DNA of 17,682 bases from Sulfurovum sp. UBA1140 (GCA_002311915.1 DCAF01000075.1:1-17682); one strand, 5' to 3'; shown: positions 1 through 8,195, numbered from the stretch's first letter. The notes: generated by a model not told the origin, from the sequence alone. A program made the numbers and translations.

Positions 1-137
1 CAGTTTGATTTATCTTTTATCTCTTTGGTTTTGAATGCAGATTTTGGAATATTTTTGTGGGTCTCTCGCCAATATGGTGTTTTTGTAATGGCTTTAGGTC
101 GACGTAGTCCTAGTGAATCCTTGATACTCCACCCCAT
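1..137 (-). CDS. Possible 5' end of an unrecognised gene, running off the left edge
   Basis: On the minus strand an open frame starts with ATG at 137 and stays open to the window edge (about 45 codons). It begins MGWSIKDSLGLRRPKAITKT and continues basic and Lys-rich. I do not recognise it. Sixty-two percent of its codons start with a purine, as expected of coding sequence. No Shine-Dalgarno sequence precedes the ATG, and the ATG sits in the loop of a 13-bp hairpin (121-156). A competing reading is the plus strand, which is open from base 1 to a TAA at 178-180 and would be the C-terminus of a Phe/Leu-rich protein. That frame has fewer purine-first codons and looks like the antisense shadow of the Lys-rich frame. 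The strand is therefore uncertain. Confidence 0.35.
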   Translation of the reverse strand, partial: MGWSIKDSLGLRRPKAITKTPYWRETHKNIPKSAFKTKEIKDKSN

Positions 138-156
138 AAATGAGGTGGAGTATCAA
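121..156. repeat. 13-bp perfect inverted repeat (hairpin) at the left edge
   Basis: The arms are 121-133 (TTGATACTCCACC) and 144-156 (its exact complement), with a 10-base loop. No U-run follows on either strand, so it is not a typical intrinsic terminator. Read on the minus strand, the loop contains the ATG of the possible gene at 137, so it could control that gene's translation. Confidence 0.6.
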
Positions 157-206
157 AACTATAATAGATATATTTTATAACTTATTGAAGATTTTTAATA
201 AAGGGC

Positions 207-233
207 AACACAGAAGAGAATCTCTTCTGTGTT
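207..233 (-). terminator. Stem-loop after the cytochrome c gene
   Basis: AACACAGAAGAGA (207-219), one base, then its exact complement (221-233) lie 8 bases past the cytochrome c stop. On the minus strand the stem is followed by a short CCC and then an AT-rich stretch with TTTATT, so the U-run is imperfect. The position directly behind the two-gene operon makes a terminator the best reading. It could also act on transcripts from the left. Confidence 0.6.
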
Positions 234-241
234 AAATAATA

Positions 242-694
242 TTAGTTTGAAGCGTTTGTTTCAGCAGGAGTCTCTGGAGCTACTTCAGCAGGAGCTTCAG
301 GAGCCTCTGTTACAGGAGTAGATTTTTTATAGAAACTTTTTTCAAGGAACTGTGCCATTGCTTTTGGATCATAATCATAACCCTTAGCAATTAATTTTTG
401 CATGTTGTGTTCCATTACATCATACTCGGTAGCTGATGATTGGTTTAATCCACCATTTTTAACATCATAAAGGTCAAGCTCTAATTCACCAGCTTGTCTA
501 TCATTTAATGCTGGTGCTTTTTTCTTAACATTACCTTCACCATTGTCACCATGACACTTTTTACAAGAGGTCTCATAAACTTCTTTTGCTGATTTACTAT
601 AAGTAATCTTATCACCAGCAGAACCCTCTCCACCACAACCTACAAAAAGTAGCATTGCAGAAGCCGATATTAACGCCAAATTAATTTTTTTCAT
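242..694 (-). CDS. Monohaem cytochrome c lipoprotein, probable electron acceptor of the adjacent SQR-like flavoprotein
   Basis: This is a small class I-type cytochrome c of 150 residues. From the ATG at 694 it has a lipoprotein signal peptide (basic MKK, hydrophobic core, lipobox FVGC with Cys20) and one haem motif CKKCH (Cys44, Cys47, His48). A Met-containing region near residues 90-100 could supply the sixth haem ligand. The C-terminus is an Ala/Pro/Glu-rich tail ending ETNASN, which contains an E-x-N-x-S sequon. I chose the start at 694 rather than the in-frame ATG at 706 because GGAGAG lies 5 bases before it and the resulting signal peptide is canonical. It lies 23 bases downstream of the flavoprotein gene and is probably cotranscribed with it. 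The arrangement resembles the flavocytochrome c (FccA/FccB) pairing. The role as electron acceptor for sulfide oxidation is inferred from the neighbour. Confidence 0.85.
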   Translation of the reverse strand: MKKINLALISASAMLLFVGCGGEGSAGDKITYSKSAKEVYETSCKKCHGDNGEGNVKKKAPALNDRQAGELELDLYDVKNGGLNQSSATEYDVMEHNMQKLIAKGYDYDPKAMAQFLEKSFYKKSTPVTEAPEAPAEVAPETPAETNASN

Positions 695-717
695 ATTTCT
701 CTCCATTTCTCTAATTA

Positions 718-2175
718 TTACGCTCTACCTGAAAGCATGCCGTATTGTGTCATAGGTTTAAGTGCATAAACTTTTAACAACCACCAAATCCATCTCTCTT
801 GTGAAGGGTCTAGTGGGAACGATGGTGTCGGTTTTTTAGTCCAGTTGAACTCTGCTAACATAACCGTACCAATACTTGTAATTAATGGACATACGGTATA
901 ACCATCATATCTTGCCGTTAAATCTTTACCTTCCATAAGTGAAATAAGGTTGTCTACTAGAACAGCATACTGCTTTCTAGCTGATCCACCTGTTTTACCC
1001 ATTGGAATACCAGCAATATCACCAAGAGCAAATACATTAGGGAATTTAATATGTTGAAGTGTCTCTTTATCAACAGGAACCCAACCTTTTCCTGAACCAA
1101 TTTCTGACTTTCCAATCTCTTCGGCTGCGACCATTGGTGGAGTGATGTGCATAAAGTCATAAGGTACAGTAACCTCTTTACTTTTTATCTCGATTCCATA
1201 CTCTTCAAGATCCTCATCCCAAGCACCTTTCTCTTTCCAGTGTCTGTTAAAGGTAGCTGTTTTTCCATCAGGATCAACTGCAATAAGATTGTGTCGGTAG
1301 TTCCATTTCATGTCTCGCTCTTCAAACTGTTTTTGAATCGCATTGTGATACTCAGGTACACCAAACATTTTAGAACCATTCGGATAGAATATAAGTTCAG
1401 CATTCTCTCTAGCACCTGCTTCTCTTAATCGTGCATCGGTTAGATACATAATCTTTTTAGGAGCTCCACCACATTTAATCGGTGTATTTGGGTGAGTAAA
1501 GAGACCTTTTACTTTTTTACCACTTTTTGCATCAGCAATAAATTTTTGCATCTCTGTCCAAGTATCGGCTGAACCATCTTGGAAATAGATTGAAGCCAAA
1601 CCATTTTTACCAATAACTTTATCAACAGCAGAGTGATCTCCTGTAGAGCTGATAGTCTCAGAGATACCAAGACCTTCAATTTTTGAAAAGTCTAACTTAA
1701 GACCTGCAGCAATAATCATATAATCATATTTAATGGTCTGTCCACCTGATGTTTTTACTGTATTATTTTTAGGGTCAAACTCTACAGCCTTCTCTTTAAT
1801 CAGCGTTACACCACTAGGAAGGAAATCATCTCTTTTATAAACAAGAGCCTCTTTATCCCAAATACCTGCAGCTACAAGTGTTTGACCTGGTTGATATGAT
1901 GTTGATAAATCAGCTGGTTCAAGTAATGTAATATCTGGATTGTCCAAGGTATTGGTTAATTTAGCAGCCGTTGCCATTCCTGCTAAACCACCACCAACAA
2001 TCAAAATTTTACCTTTAGCTCCACTGGCTCTAACTTCTGTTGTTGTTCCTGTAGCCATCAGTGCTGTAGCACCACCTAGACCAAATACTTTAATGGCATC
2101 ACGACGAGACATTCCCTCACCTTTAAAGTGAGCGTCGATAAGTTCCATTCCTTCTTTTAACATTTTATTGTCCAA
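718..2175 (-). CDS. Tat-exported FAD-dependent sulfide:quinone oxidoreductase-like protein (type II SQR-like)
   Basis: This 485-residue flavoprotein probably oxidises sulfide in the periplasm. A twin-arginine signal lies at residues 23-45 (SRRDAIKVFG, Arg24-Arg25, then a hydrophobic stretch ending VRA). The FAD Rossmann motif is at 57-66 (ILIVGGGLAG). The stretch TPIKCGGAPKKIMYL (Cys235) and YTVCPLI (Cys429) match the two redox cysteines and flanks of type II SQR as known from mitochondrial SQOR. FPNVFALGDIAGIP (378-391) is the second FAD-contact region. Trp-rich and hydrophobic residues near the C-terminus could be the membrane/quinone side. The C-terminus does not look like the FccB-type flavin-binding end. 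The start is TTG at 2175, placed 5 bases after AAGGAG; the ATG at codon 5 is too far from that site. It heads a two-gene unit with the cytochrome c lipoprotein. FccB-type flavocytochrome is the main alternative name; sulfide as substrate is inferred. Confidence 0.8.
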   Translation of the reverse strand: MDNKMLKEGMELIDAHFKGEGMSRRDAIKVFGLGGATALMATGTTTEVRASGAKGKILIVGGGLAGMATAAKLTNTLDNPDITLLEPADLSTSYQPGQTLVAAGIWDKEALVYKRDDFLPSGVTLIKEKAVEFDPKNNTVKTSGGQTIKYDYMIIAAGLKLDFSKIEGLGISETISSTGDHSAVDKVIGKNGLASIYFQDGSADTWTEMQKFIADAKSGKKVKGLFTHPNTPIKCGGAPKKIMYLTDARLREAGARENAELIFYPNGSKMFGVPEYHNAIQKQFEERDMKWNYRHNLIAVDPDGKTATFNRHWKEKGAWDEDLEEYGIEIKSKEVTVPYDFMHITPPMVAAEEIGKSEIGSGKGWVPVDKETLQHIKFPNVFALGDIAGIPMGKTGGSARKQYAVLVDNLISLMEGKDLTARYDGYTVCPLITSIGTVMLAEFNWTKKPTPSFPLDPSQERWIWWLLKVYALKPMTQYGMLSGRA

Positions 2176-2258
2176 AGCTTCTCCTTTTAATTACAATTTG
2201 ATTTATTTTACCTCAAAAATATAAAATATAAAAGAAAAAAGTTAATAAACTCCTAATT

Positions 2259-2271
2259 TTAGATAAGTATA
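2259..2271 (-). promoter_or_regulatory. Candidate promoter -10 for the SQR/cytochrome operon
   Basis: On the minus strand TATACT (2271-2266) follows a T-rich run, the typical Campylobacterota sigma-70 pattern in which the -35 is weak. It would give a leader of about 85 bases before the TTG start. The rest of the 164-base gap to recJ is AT-rich with no other clear signal. Confidence 0.3.
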
Positions 2272-2339
2272 ACAAAAAGTAAATACCGTTATTAAATTAA
2301 ATTTATTTAACACTGTTTTTTCCTAATAATTTACACTTT

Positions 2340-3914
2340 TTATAATACTTTTTCGACCATTAATTGCAAATTTATTCGATTATTAAAATGATTCTCATTA
2401 ATTGTATAGACAACCGAAACCCTATCAAAAACTTGAAATAGAGCATCTGTTTTAAACATTACACCTTGTAAAATAGCACCATTATGAGCAAAGGTAAACC
2501 TTCGATGCTCTTTCTCTTTTCCCATACTAACAACTTCTTGAATAATTACATTATGGGTTACAAATTTAGGACGAGGGTTACCCTGCCCAAAAGGTTCATA
2601 TTGTCTCATCATATTTGTTAAATCAAAATTTATCTCTGAAAAATTCAAAATACCTAAAATATCAGGATCACTATATGCTTCATTATAATTTTCATTTAAA
2701 TAGTTTTGTTGTAACTTCTTTTTAAATGGTTCTAAATTTTTTAAAGGAAGAGTCAACCCAATCGCAGCATGGTGTCCACCAAACTTATCAAGAAGCTCTC
2801 GGCATGATTCGGTTATTTTAAAAAGGTTACAGATATGAAAGCTTCGTCCACTCCCTTTAAGATTTCCCTCTTTACTTTTAGTTAAAACAATGGTTGGTTT
2901 TTCAAAAGTTCGCCCTACCCGTGCAGCCACAATACCAACAACCCCTTCATGCCAATCATCACCATAAACAACAATTATGTTATCATTAGGGTCAACTTGA
3001 GTTAAGGCTTCATTGGTAATCTTCTGTTCAATTAATTTTCGACTGTTATTAAACTCCACCAGTCGTTCCAAACGAATGGTGGCATCTGCTTTATTAGAAC
3101 TCAATAAAAATTCAACCGACCACTTTGCATCATCCATTCGTCCTGCACTGTTTAAAATAGGAGCTATCTGAAAACCAATATCTTCTGCATTTAAATTCAC
3201 TTTATCCAATCTTTCCATAAAAGCTTTAATGGCAGGGAGTTGACTTTGACTTAGGAGTTGTAGACCAGAGAGAACCATTGCACGATTAATATGTTGAAGG
3301 GGCATCATATCGGCAATAATGGCGATAGAGACCAGTGCAATATAAGATTTTATATTAATATTACTTTTCAGTGCCTTATTAAGTGAAGCGATTAAATACC
3401 ACGCAATTTGGGCTCCACAAACCTCATCATAAGGAAAATTACACTCCTCTTGTTTTTGGTCAATAATGGCATAAGCTTCAGGTAAAATATCGGGCAGAAG
3501 ATGATGATCGGTAATAATTAACTCTATATTATACTCTTTACAAAGCAATGATGCTTCAACAGCAGAAATACCATTGTCTACTGTAATTGCCAAATCATAA
3601 TCTTTAATTCTTGAAACAACCGTTGCAGAGAGTCCGTAACCATCTTTAAAACGGTTTGGAATAATCCACTCTAACTCTATCCCTATTTCGTTAAAAAAAA
3701 GCTTCATAAGCGTTGTAGAGACAATTCCATCTACATCATAATCACCAATAAGCACAATTTTTTCTTGTTTTCTAATCGCTTGAACAATACGCTCTGTTGC
3801 TCTGTTCATATCTTTAAACGAAGAGGGATGAGGAAGATTAGATAAAGAGAGAAAACCATCTTGCTCAAAACGACCATTTAAAATTTTCTCTATTTTAACT
3901 TTAGTTAAACTCAT
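2340..3914 (-). CDS. recJ: Single-stranded-DNA-specific exonuclease RecJ
   Basis: RecJ degrades single-stranded DNA 5' to 3' in recombination and mismatch/excision repair. The 524-residue product shows the DHH-phosphoesterase signature in order: GDYDVDG (57-63, metal-binding Asp), TVDNG (111-115), ITDHH (134-138), then NSAGRMDDA. A downstream DHHA1-like part has the GSGRS and GGHHAAIG motifs, followed by a C-terminal beta-rich (OB-fold) part. It is a little shorter than E. coli RecJ (577). Its start lies 14 bases inside the 3' end of pyrG, so translation is probably coupled, and no strong ribosome site is seen. It is the last gene of the dnaA-dnaN-pyrG-recJ series. No clear terminator hairpin follows it. 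Confidence 0.95.
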   Translation of the reverse strand: MSLTKVKIEKILNGRFEQDGFLSLSNLPHPSSFKDMNRATERIVQAIRKQEKIVLIGDYDVDGIVSTTLMKLFFNEIGIELEWIIPNRFKDGYGLSATVVSRIKDYDLAITVDNGISAVEASLLCKEYNIELIITDHHLLPDILPEAYAIIDQKQEECNFPYDEVCGAQIAWYLIASLNKALKSNINIKSYIALVSIAIIADMMPLQHINRAMVLSGLQLLSQSQLPAIKAFMERLDKVNLNAEDIGFQIAPILNSAGRMDDAKWSVEFLLSSNKADATIRLERLVEFNNSRKLIEQKITNEALTQVDPNDNIIVVYGDDWHEGVVGIVAARVGRTFEKPTIVLTKSKEGNLKGSGRSFHICNLFKITESCRELLDKFGGHHAAIGLTLPLKNLEPFKKKLQQNYLNENYNEAYSDPDILGILNFSEINFDLTNMMRQYEPFGQGNPRPKFVTHNVIIQEVVSMGKEKEHRRFTFAHNGAILQGVMFKTDALFQVFDRVSVVYTINENHFNNRINLQLMVEKVL

Positions 3915-5535
3915 GGGTTAAAGCAGTTTTAATAAAAGCTAAAATTATTGGACTGGGTGTTTGCAAACGAGAAGTAAACTCAGGATGAAATTGAACCCCT
4001 AAGAACCAAGGGTGATTGTCTATTTCTACTGCTTCAATTAATCCGTTAGATTCTCCTGTAATTTTCATACCATTTAGTTCTAACGCTTCTCTATACATTG
4101 GGTTGGCTTCATATCTATGTCGATGACGTTCAAATATGGTTGAAGCTTGATAGGCCTCTCTTAGATTTGAGTTCTCTTTAGTATTACACTCATATTCGCC
4201 CAAACGCATGGTGCCACCCATGGGTGAAGTGGTGGTTCTAATCTGTTTCGTTCCTGCTGCATCTATAAACTCATCAATTAAGAAAATAATTGGTTCTTTG
4301 GTATCTTTATCAAACTCAACAGAAGTTGCCTCTTTAATTCCTAAAACATTTCGTGCAAACTCTATCATGGCTAATTGCATTCCCAAGCAGATACCCAAGA
4401 AAGGAATATTATGCTCTCTAGCATATTGAATTGTCTCTATTTTACCCTCTATACCACGTTCACCAAAACCACCTGCAACTAAAATAGCGTCACAATCTAT
4501 AAGATATTTTTTTGCACCATTATTTTCAACTTTTTCACTATCTACCCATTTAATTTCAACTTCTGTATCAAGATGAGCACCCGCATGAATAAGTGCTTCG
4601 GTTAAAGATTTATATGACTCTTTTAAATCAAGATATTTACCCACAAAAGCAATGGTAGTTTTTTGAGTCGGTTGTATAATTTTATGAACCAATTCACTCC
4701 ATCGTTGCATATTGGGTTTAAGCTCTCCAAGCTCTAATTCTGTAGAGATGGGTTTTAAAATATCTTGTGCCATAAAATTCAAAGGTACTTCATAAATAGT
4801 AGGAGCATCAACAGCTTCGATAACTGAGTGTTCTTCAACATCACAACTGTAGGCTATTTTACGTTTAATATCATTGGGTATTCTCTCTTCTGCTCTAAGA
4901 ATAAGCATTTGAGGAGTAATACCTATACGTCGTAACTCTTGAACTGAATGTTGGGTAGGTTTGGTTTTCAACTCACCTGCTGTTCTAATATAGGGCAAAA
5001 GAGTTACATGAATATTCATAACACGTGTTTTTCCCAATTCATGTCTTATTTGACGAATGGTTTCAAGAAAGGGCATTCCCTCCATATCTCCTGTGGTTCC
5101 ACCAAGTTCAACGATTAAAATATCTTTGGTTTGACCTGCTAAGATAATTCTCTCTTTAATCTCATTGGTAATATGTGGAACAATTTGAATGGTTTTACCA
5201 AGGTACTTACCCTCTCTCTCATTTTCAATAACCGTTTTATAAATTTGTCCTGTAGTAAAGTTGTTGTTCTGAGTTAAAGCAGTATCTAAAAAACGTTCAT
5301 AATGTCCCAAATCTAAATCTGTTTCTGCACCATCTTTTGTTACAAAGACTTCACCATGTTCTAGTGGTGACATGGTTCCAGGATCAACATTAATATAAGG
5401 ATCTAGCTTTAATACTCCGACTCTAAAGCCAGAATGTTTTAAAAGCGTACCAACACTAGCTGCTGTAATCCCTTTTCCTAGTGAAGACAATACTCCACCC
5501 GTTACAAATATATATTTGGTTTTGTTTTTTGACAT
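3901..5535 (-). CDS. pyrG: CTP synthase (glutamine-hydrolysing)
   Basis: This cytosolic enzyme makes CTP from UTP, ATP and glutamine. The 544-residue product has the usual two-domain form. The N-terminal amidoligase domain carries FVTGGVLSSLGKGI (10-23, ATP loop) and the LDPYINVDPGTMSPLEHGEV region. The C-terminal class I glutaminase domain has GGFGERG (355-361), GICLGMQLA with nucleophile Cys383, and FHPEF with His517 and Glu519. The length matches the family. A GGAG ribosome site lies about 7 bases before the ATG. The gene starts only 16 bases after dnaN and overlaps recJ by 14 bases, so it belongs to the dnaA-side transcription unit. Confidence 0.97.
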   Translation of the reverse strand: MSKNKTKYIFVTGGVLSSLGKGITAASVGTLLKHSGFRVGVLKLDPYINVDPGTMSPLEHGEVFVTKDGAETDLDLGHYERFLDTALTQNNNFTTGQIYKTVIENEREGKYLGKTIQIVPHITNEIKERIILAGQTKDILIVELGGTTGDMEGMPFLETIRQIRHELGKTRVMNIHVTLLPYIRTAGELKTKPTQHSVQELRRIGITPQMLILRAEERIPNDIKRKIAYSCDVEEHSVIEAVDAPTIYEVPLNFMAQDILKPISTELELGELKPNMQRWSELVHKIIQPTQKTTIAFVGKYLDLKESYKSLTEALIHAGAHLDTEVEIKWVDSEKVENNGAKKYLIDCDAILVAGGFGERGIEGKIETIQYAREHNIPFLGICLGMQLAMIEFARNVLGIKEATSVEFDKDTKEPIIFLIDEFIDAAGTKQIRTTTSPMGGTMRLGEYECNTKENSNLREAYQASTIFERHRHRYEANPMYREALELNGMKITGESNGLIEAVEIDNHPWFLGVQFHPEFTSRLQTPSPIILAFIKTALTHEFN

Positions 5536-5551
5536 TCATATACTCCTCATA

Positions 5552-6616
5552 TTAAACAATTATCGGCATTATAACGGTTATAAATTTTTTGTCCTTTAAA
5601 ACAAAAGGTAATGTTGGTTCATTTAATAAAATTTCGAACGCTTCATCTTCAATTTGAGACATAAAGTCTAAAAGATAACGACTGTTGACATTAAGTTCAA
5701 AGTTTTCAAGTGAAGTTTCTATTAAAATTTCTGTTTTGGCTTCAATGTTGTCTGTAGCTAGTGAATTAAAAATAATAGAATGACTTAAAAAAGTAATTTT
5801 AATATCTTGAGAGATGGTTGTAATCATTTTGATTGAATCAATCATCTCTTTTTTAGGCAGTCTAATTTGATATTGACTCTTTTTAGGAATAATTCTTTCA
5901 TAATCGGGAAAATTTCCATTAATTAATCTACTAAAAAAATAGTAATTTTCATTTTCAATAATAAGATTATTCTCATCATAGTGAATTTGAATTTGATTAA
6001 TAAAAAGTTTTTGAATTTCAAGTATTGCTTTTTTAGGAATAATAATAGCCAACTCTTTGGTACTTTGATTTTCAATTGTTGCTACAGAGAGTCGTCGAGT
6101 ATCGGTTCCTACCAATTCTGTTTTTTGACTTTTAATATTTAAGAGTGCACCATTAAGTTCAAACTTCGGATTATTATTGTCAATAGAGGAGGAGATATAT
6201 TTTAAGCTTTTAATTAAATTAATTGAATCAATATTTATTTGAGACTTATTTTCAATTAGAGGAAAAGATGGAAAGTTTTCTGGATTAAAAATTGGAAGTT
6301 TAAATTTTGATTTTTTTTGCTGGATATGTAAATGGTCATTAATCACTTGTAGTGTAATTTCGTCATCTTTTAATATGCGAATAATATCTAAGAGCTTTTT
6401 TCCATTGGCTGTAGCTTTTCCCTCTTCTTCAATAATAGAACCATCTGTTTTGATAAGAAGTCCTATTTCTGAATCTGTAGCTTTTAAAGTACAAAAATTA
6501 TTTTTTGCTTCAATATAGAGATGTGAAGTAATTTGACTGGCATCTTTTTTTTCGAGAAAAGGTTGCAGATTAATCAGCATAGATTCGAGTAGTTGTTTTG
6601 TAATATGGATTTTCAT
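5552..6616 (-). CDS. dnaN: DNA polymerase III beta subunit (sliding clamp)
   Basis: DnaN forms the ring-shaped dimer that tethers the replicative polymerase to DNA. The 354-residue product is close to the length of epsilonproteobacterial clamps and has the three-fold repeated clamp pattern. Recognisable segments are LLDIIRILKDDEI, ELVGTDTRRLSVA (about 175-187), GNFPDYERIIPK and the C-terminal FITVIMPI end. The ATG at 6616 is preceded by AAGGA at 7-8 bases. The AT-rich dnaN leader (6617-6646) is also the putative DNA-unwinding segment of the origin, so initiation and dnaN expression share this stretch. Confidence 0.96.
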   Translation of the reverse strand: MKIHITKQLLESMLINLQPFLEKKDASQITSHLYIEAKNNFCTLKATDSEIGLLIKTDGSIIEEEGKATANGKKLLDIIRILKDDEITLQVINDHLHIQQKKSKFKLPIFNPENFPSFPLIENKSQINIDSINLIKSLKYISSSIDNNNPKFELNGALLNIKSQKTELVGTDTRRLSVATIENQSTKELAIIIPKKAILEIQKLFINQIQIHYDENNLIIENENYYFFSRLINGNFPDYERIIPKKSQYQIRLPKKEMIDSIKMITTISQDIKITFLSHSIIFNSLATDNIEAKTEILIETSLENFELNVNSRYLLDFMSQIEDEAFEILLNEPTLPFVLKDKKFITVIMPIIV

Positions 6617-6646
6617 TGTTTTTCCTTTTTTTCTTTGTTATATAAG

Positions 6647-6661
6647 TAGTAGTAGTAGTAG
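6647..6661 (+). repeat. DnaA-trio array (TAG)5 next to a G-run and DnaA boxes
   Basis: Five perfect TAG repeats are followed by GGGGG (6662-6666) and directly by two overlapping DnaA boxes (6667-6683). The order trinucleotides, GC-rich spacer, DnaA box is that of the basal unwinding module described for B. subtilis, where DnaA filaments bind the TAG-strand triplets to open DNA. The AT-rich side lies toward dnaN. Confidence 0.75.
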
Positions 6662-6731
6662 GGGGGTGTGAATATGTGAATAACCCTTTCAAAGCCCGAA
6701 CTTGTGGTCAGGTGTCATGTGAATAACTATG

Positions 6732-6757
6732 TGAATAACTTTAAAGTTATTCACATA
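6732..6757. repeat. 26-bp perfect palindrome made of two facing DnaA boxes
   Basis: TGTGAATAAC, TTTAAA and GTTATTCACA together form an unbroken palindrome ending 18 bases from the dnaA stop. There is no U-run on the dnaN-ward side, so its use as an intrinsic terminator is unlikely. Cooperative DnaA binding is the more natural reading. Confidence 0.85.
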
Positions 6758-6775
6758 TAAAATTATAACTTTTTT

Positions 6776-8119
6776 TTAATCAATTTGAGATGTGTTAAAA
6801 CTACCCGAATTAATTTTATTGGAGAGTTCTTCGAGTTGTAATTTAAAATTTTCATCTCTTTCTAAGACTTCGGCTATTTTTCTCATGGCATGGCTAATGG
6901 TGGTGTGGTCTTTCATCCCAAAATAGAGTGCAATTTGAGGCATAGAGTTGGGGGTAAGGTTTCGTGCAAGATAGATAGAGATACGTCTAGCACTCACAAC
7001 ATTTTTTGTTCGTTTTTTTGATTTTATCTCAGAGAGTTTGACATTCAACTCTTTTGAAACAAGCCTTACAATATCATCAATAGAGATGTTAACCCGTTTC
7101 TCTGCCAACTGCTCTTTAATAACATTTTCTGCGAATTCTAAGGTCAATTTTTGATTCATTAGACCACTGTAGGCATTAAGTTTAATGATGGCACCCTCTA
7201 TTTCTCGGATGTTGTGACCCATGTTGGCAGCTAGAAAGTTAATAATCTCTCGGTTAAGATCAATTCCATCAATTTCACATTTTTTTTGAATAATGGCAAT
7301 TTTAGTCTCAAGTTCAGGGGGTTGAATGTCTGCCATAAGACCCCATTCAAAGCGACTCCGTAATCTGTCGACTAGCCCAGAAATTTTATTGGGATGCCGA
7401 TCAGAGGTGATGATAATTTGCTTATTAGCTTGATGCAATTCATTAAAAGTATGGAAGAACTCCTCTTGTGTTTGCTCCTTTCCAGTTAAGAATTGAATGT
7501 CATCAATAATGAGTACATCGCACTCCCTAAAGTGCTCTCGGAACCTATCCATGGTCTGTGAACGAAGATGTGAGGTAAATTTGTTCATAAATTGCTCAAA
7601 GGTTGTGTAGATAATTTTTTTACCCAATGAGATCTGATGATTTCCAATGGCTTGAATAAGGTGTGTTTTTCCTAGTCCAACACCCCCATATAGAAATAGG
7701 GGGTTGTATATGACACCTGGCTTCTCTGCAACACTTTTAGCAGTCGTATAGGCAAACTGGTTAGAGTTCCCAACTATAAAGCTTTCAAAGGTAAAAGAGG
7801 GGTTTAATATGGTACTTTTTGCTTGATATTTTGGTTCACTATTTGTTTGTTTTTTTCTACTTTTTAAGGGTGTTTTATCACTTTTAACAGAGATAATAAT
7901 CTTCGGTTTAACTCTATTTTCAATCTCGAAAAGCTGGGATATCTGCTCTTGATATTTGGTTTTAATCCATTTTGCCATAAAAATATTGGGTGCATAAAAT
8001 TGCACACGGTCACTTTTTGAAGCCTCTTCATCATAAATAAGTTGTTTTAGATGGCGTTTCCACTCCTTTTTACTTATTTCTTTCTGAAGTTGTTGAATTA
8101 CCTTTTTTCCTATGTTCAT
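6776..8119 (-). CDS. dnaA: Chromosomal replication initiator DnaA
   Basis: DnaA is the AAA+ ATPase that binds DnaA boxes and opens the origin. From the ATG at 8119 the product has 447 residues. Domain I starts MNIGKKVIQQLQKE. After a basic linker come the Walker A motif GGVGLGKTHL (about 145-154), Walker B LIIDDIQFL (about 204-212), the VDRLRSRFEWGL box and the domain IV signature with RRISIYLAR and MKDHTTISHA, which contacts the box. An upstream in-frame ATG at 8149 would add ten residues (MFIHIKNWRD). I prefer 8119 because GGAGA lies 5 bases before it, and because the longer version would run through DnaA boxes at 8137-8157. With boxes packed just upstream of its start, autoregulation by DnaA is likely. 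Confidence 0.97.
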   Translation of the reverse strand: MNIGKKVIQQLQKEISKKEWKRHLKQLIYDEEASKSDRVQFYAPNIFMAKWIKTKYQEQISQLFEIENRVKPKIIISVKSDKTPLKSRKKQTNSEPKYQAKSTILNPSFTFESFIVGNSNQFAYTTAKSVAEKPGVIYNPLFLYGGVGLGKTHLIQAIGNHQISLGKKIIYTTFEQFMNKFTSHLRSQTMDRFREHFRECDVLIIDDIQFLTGKEQTQEEFFHTFNELHQANKQIIITSDRHPNKISGLVDRLRSRFEWGLMADIQPPELETKIAIIQKKCEIDGIDLNREIINFLAANMGHNIREIEGAIIKLNAYSGLMNQKLTLEFAENVIKEQLAEKRVNISIDDIVRLVSKELNVKLSEIKSKKRTKNVVSARRISIYLARNLTPNSMPQIALYFGMKDHTTISHAMRKIAEVLERDENFKLQLEELSNKINSGSFNTSQID

Positions 8120-8195
8120 ATCTCTCCAATTCTTAATGTGAATAAACATGTGAATAACATGTGAATAACTTTCGTGAATATTAGCTAAAGTTGGC

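Larger units (their letters stand above)
6637..6757. other. oriC: oriC2: dnaA-dnaN side of a bipartite replication origin
   Basis: The segment holds an AT-rich stretch beside dnaN, five TAG triplets (6647-6661), a G-run and five DnaA boxes. Four boxes read TGTGAATA(A/T) on the plus strand: 6667-6675 (last base T), 6675-6683, 6720-6728 and 6732-6740. One is in reverse orientation (TTATTCACA, 6749-6757). TTATTCACA is the epsilonproteobacterial box. In H. pylori the unwinding element lies in this same dnaA-dnaN interval, so I infer the duplex opens here. Confidence 0.85.

Noticed and set aside
1..180. Plus-strand open frame ending in TAA at 178-180 as the C-terminus of a gene
   Set aside because: It is Phe/Leu-rich, the expected antisense of the Lys-rich minus frame, and has fewer purine-first codons. 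Kept only as the alternative to the minus-strand reading.
1147..1428. Plus-strand open frame of 93 codons inside the SQR gene
   Set aside because: Antisense shadow of the flavoprotein gene, Phe/Ile-rich, with no supporting signals.
6732..6757. Intrinsic terminator between dnaA and dnaN
   Set aside because: The palindrome is two facing DnaA boxes and no U-run follows on the transcribed strand.
8120..8149. dnaA starting at ATG 8149
   Set aside because: The ATG at 8119 has a proper GGAGA site and a family-typical N-terminus; the longer version adds residues encoded by DnaA-box DNA.
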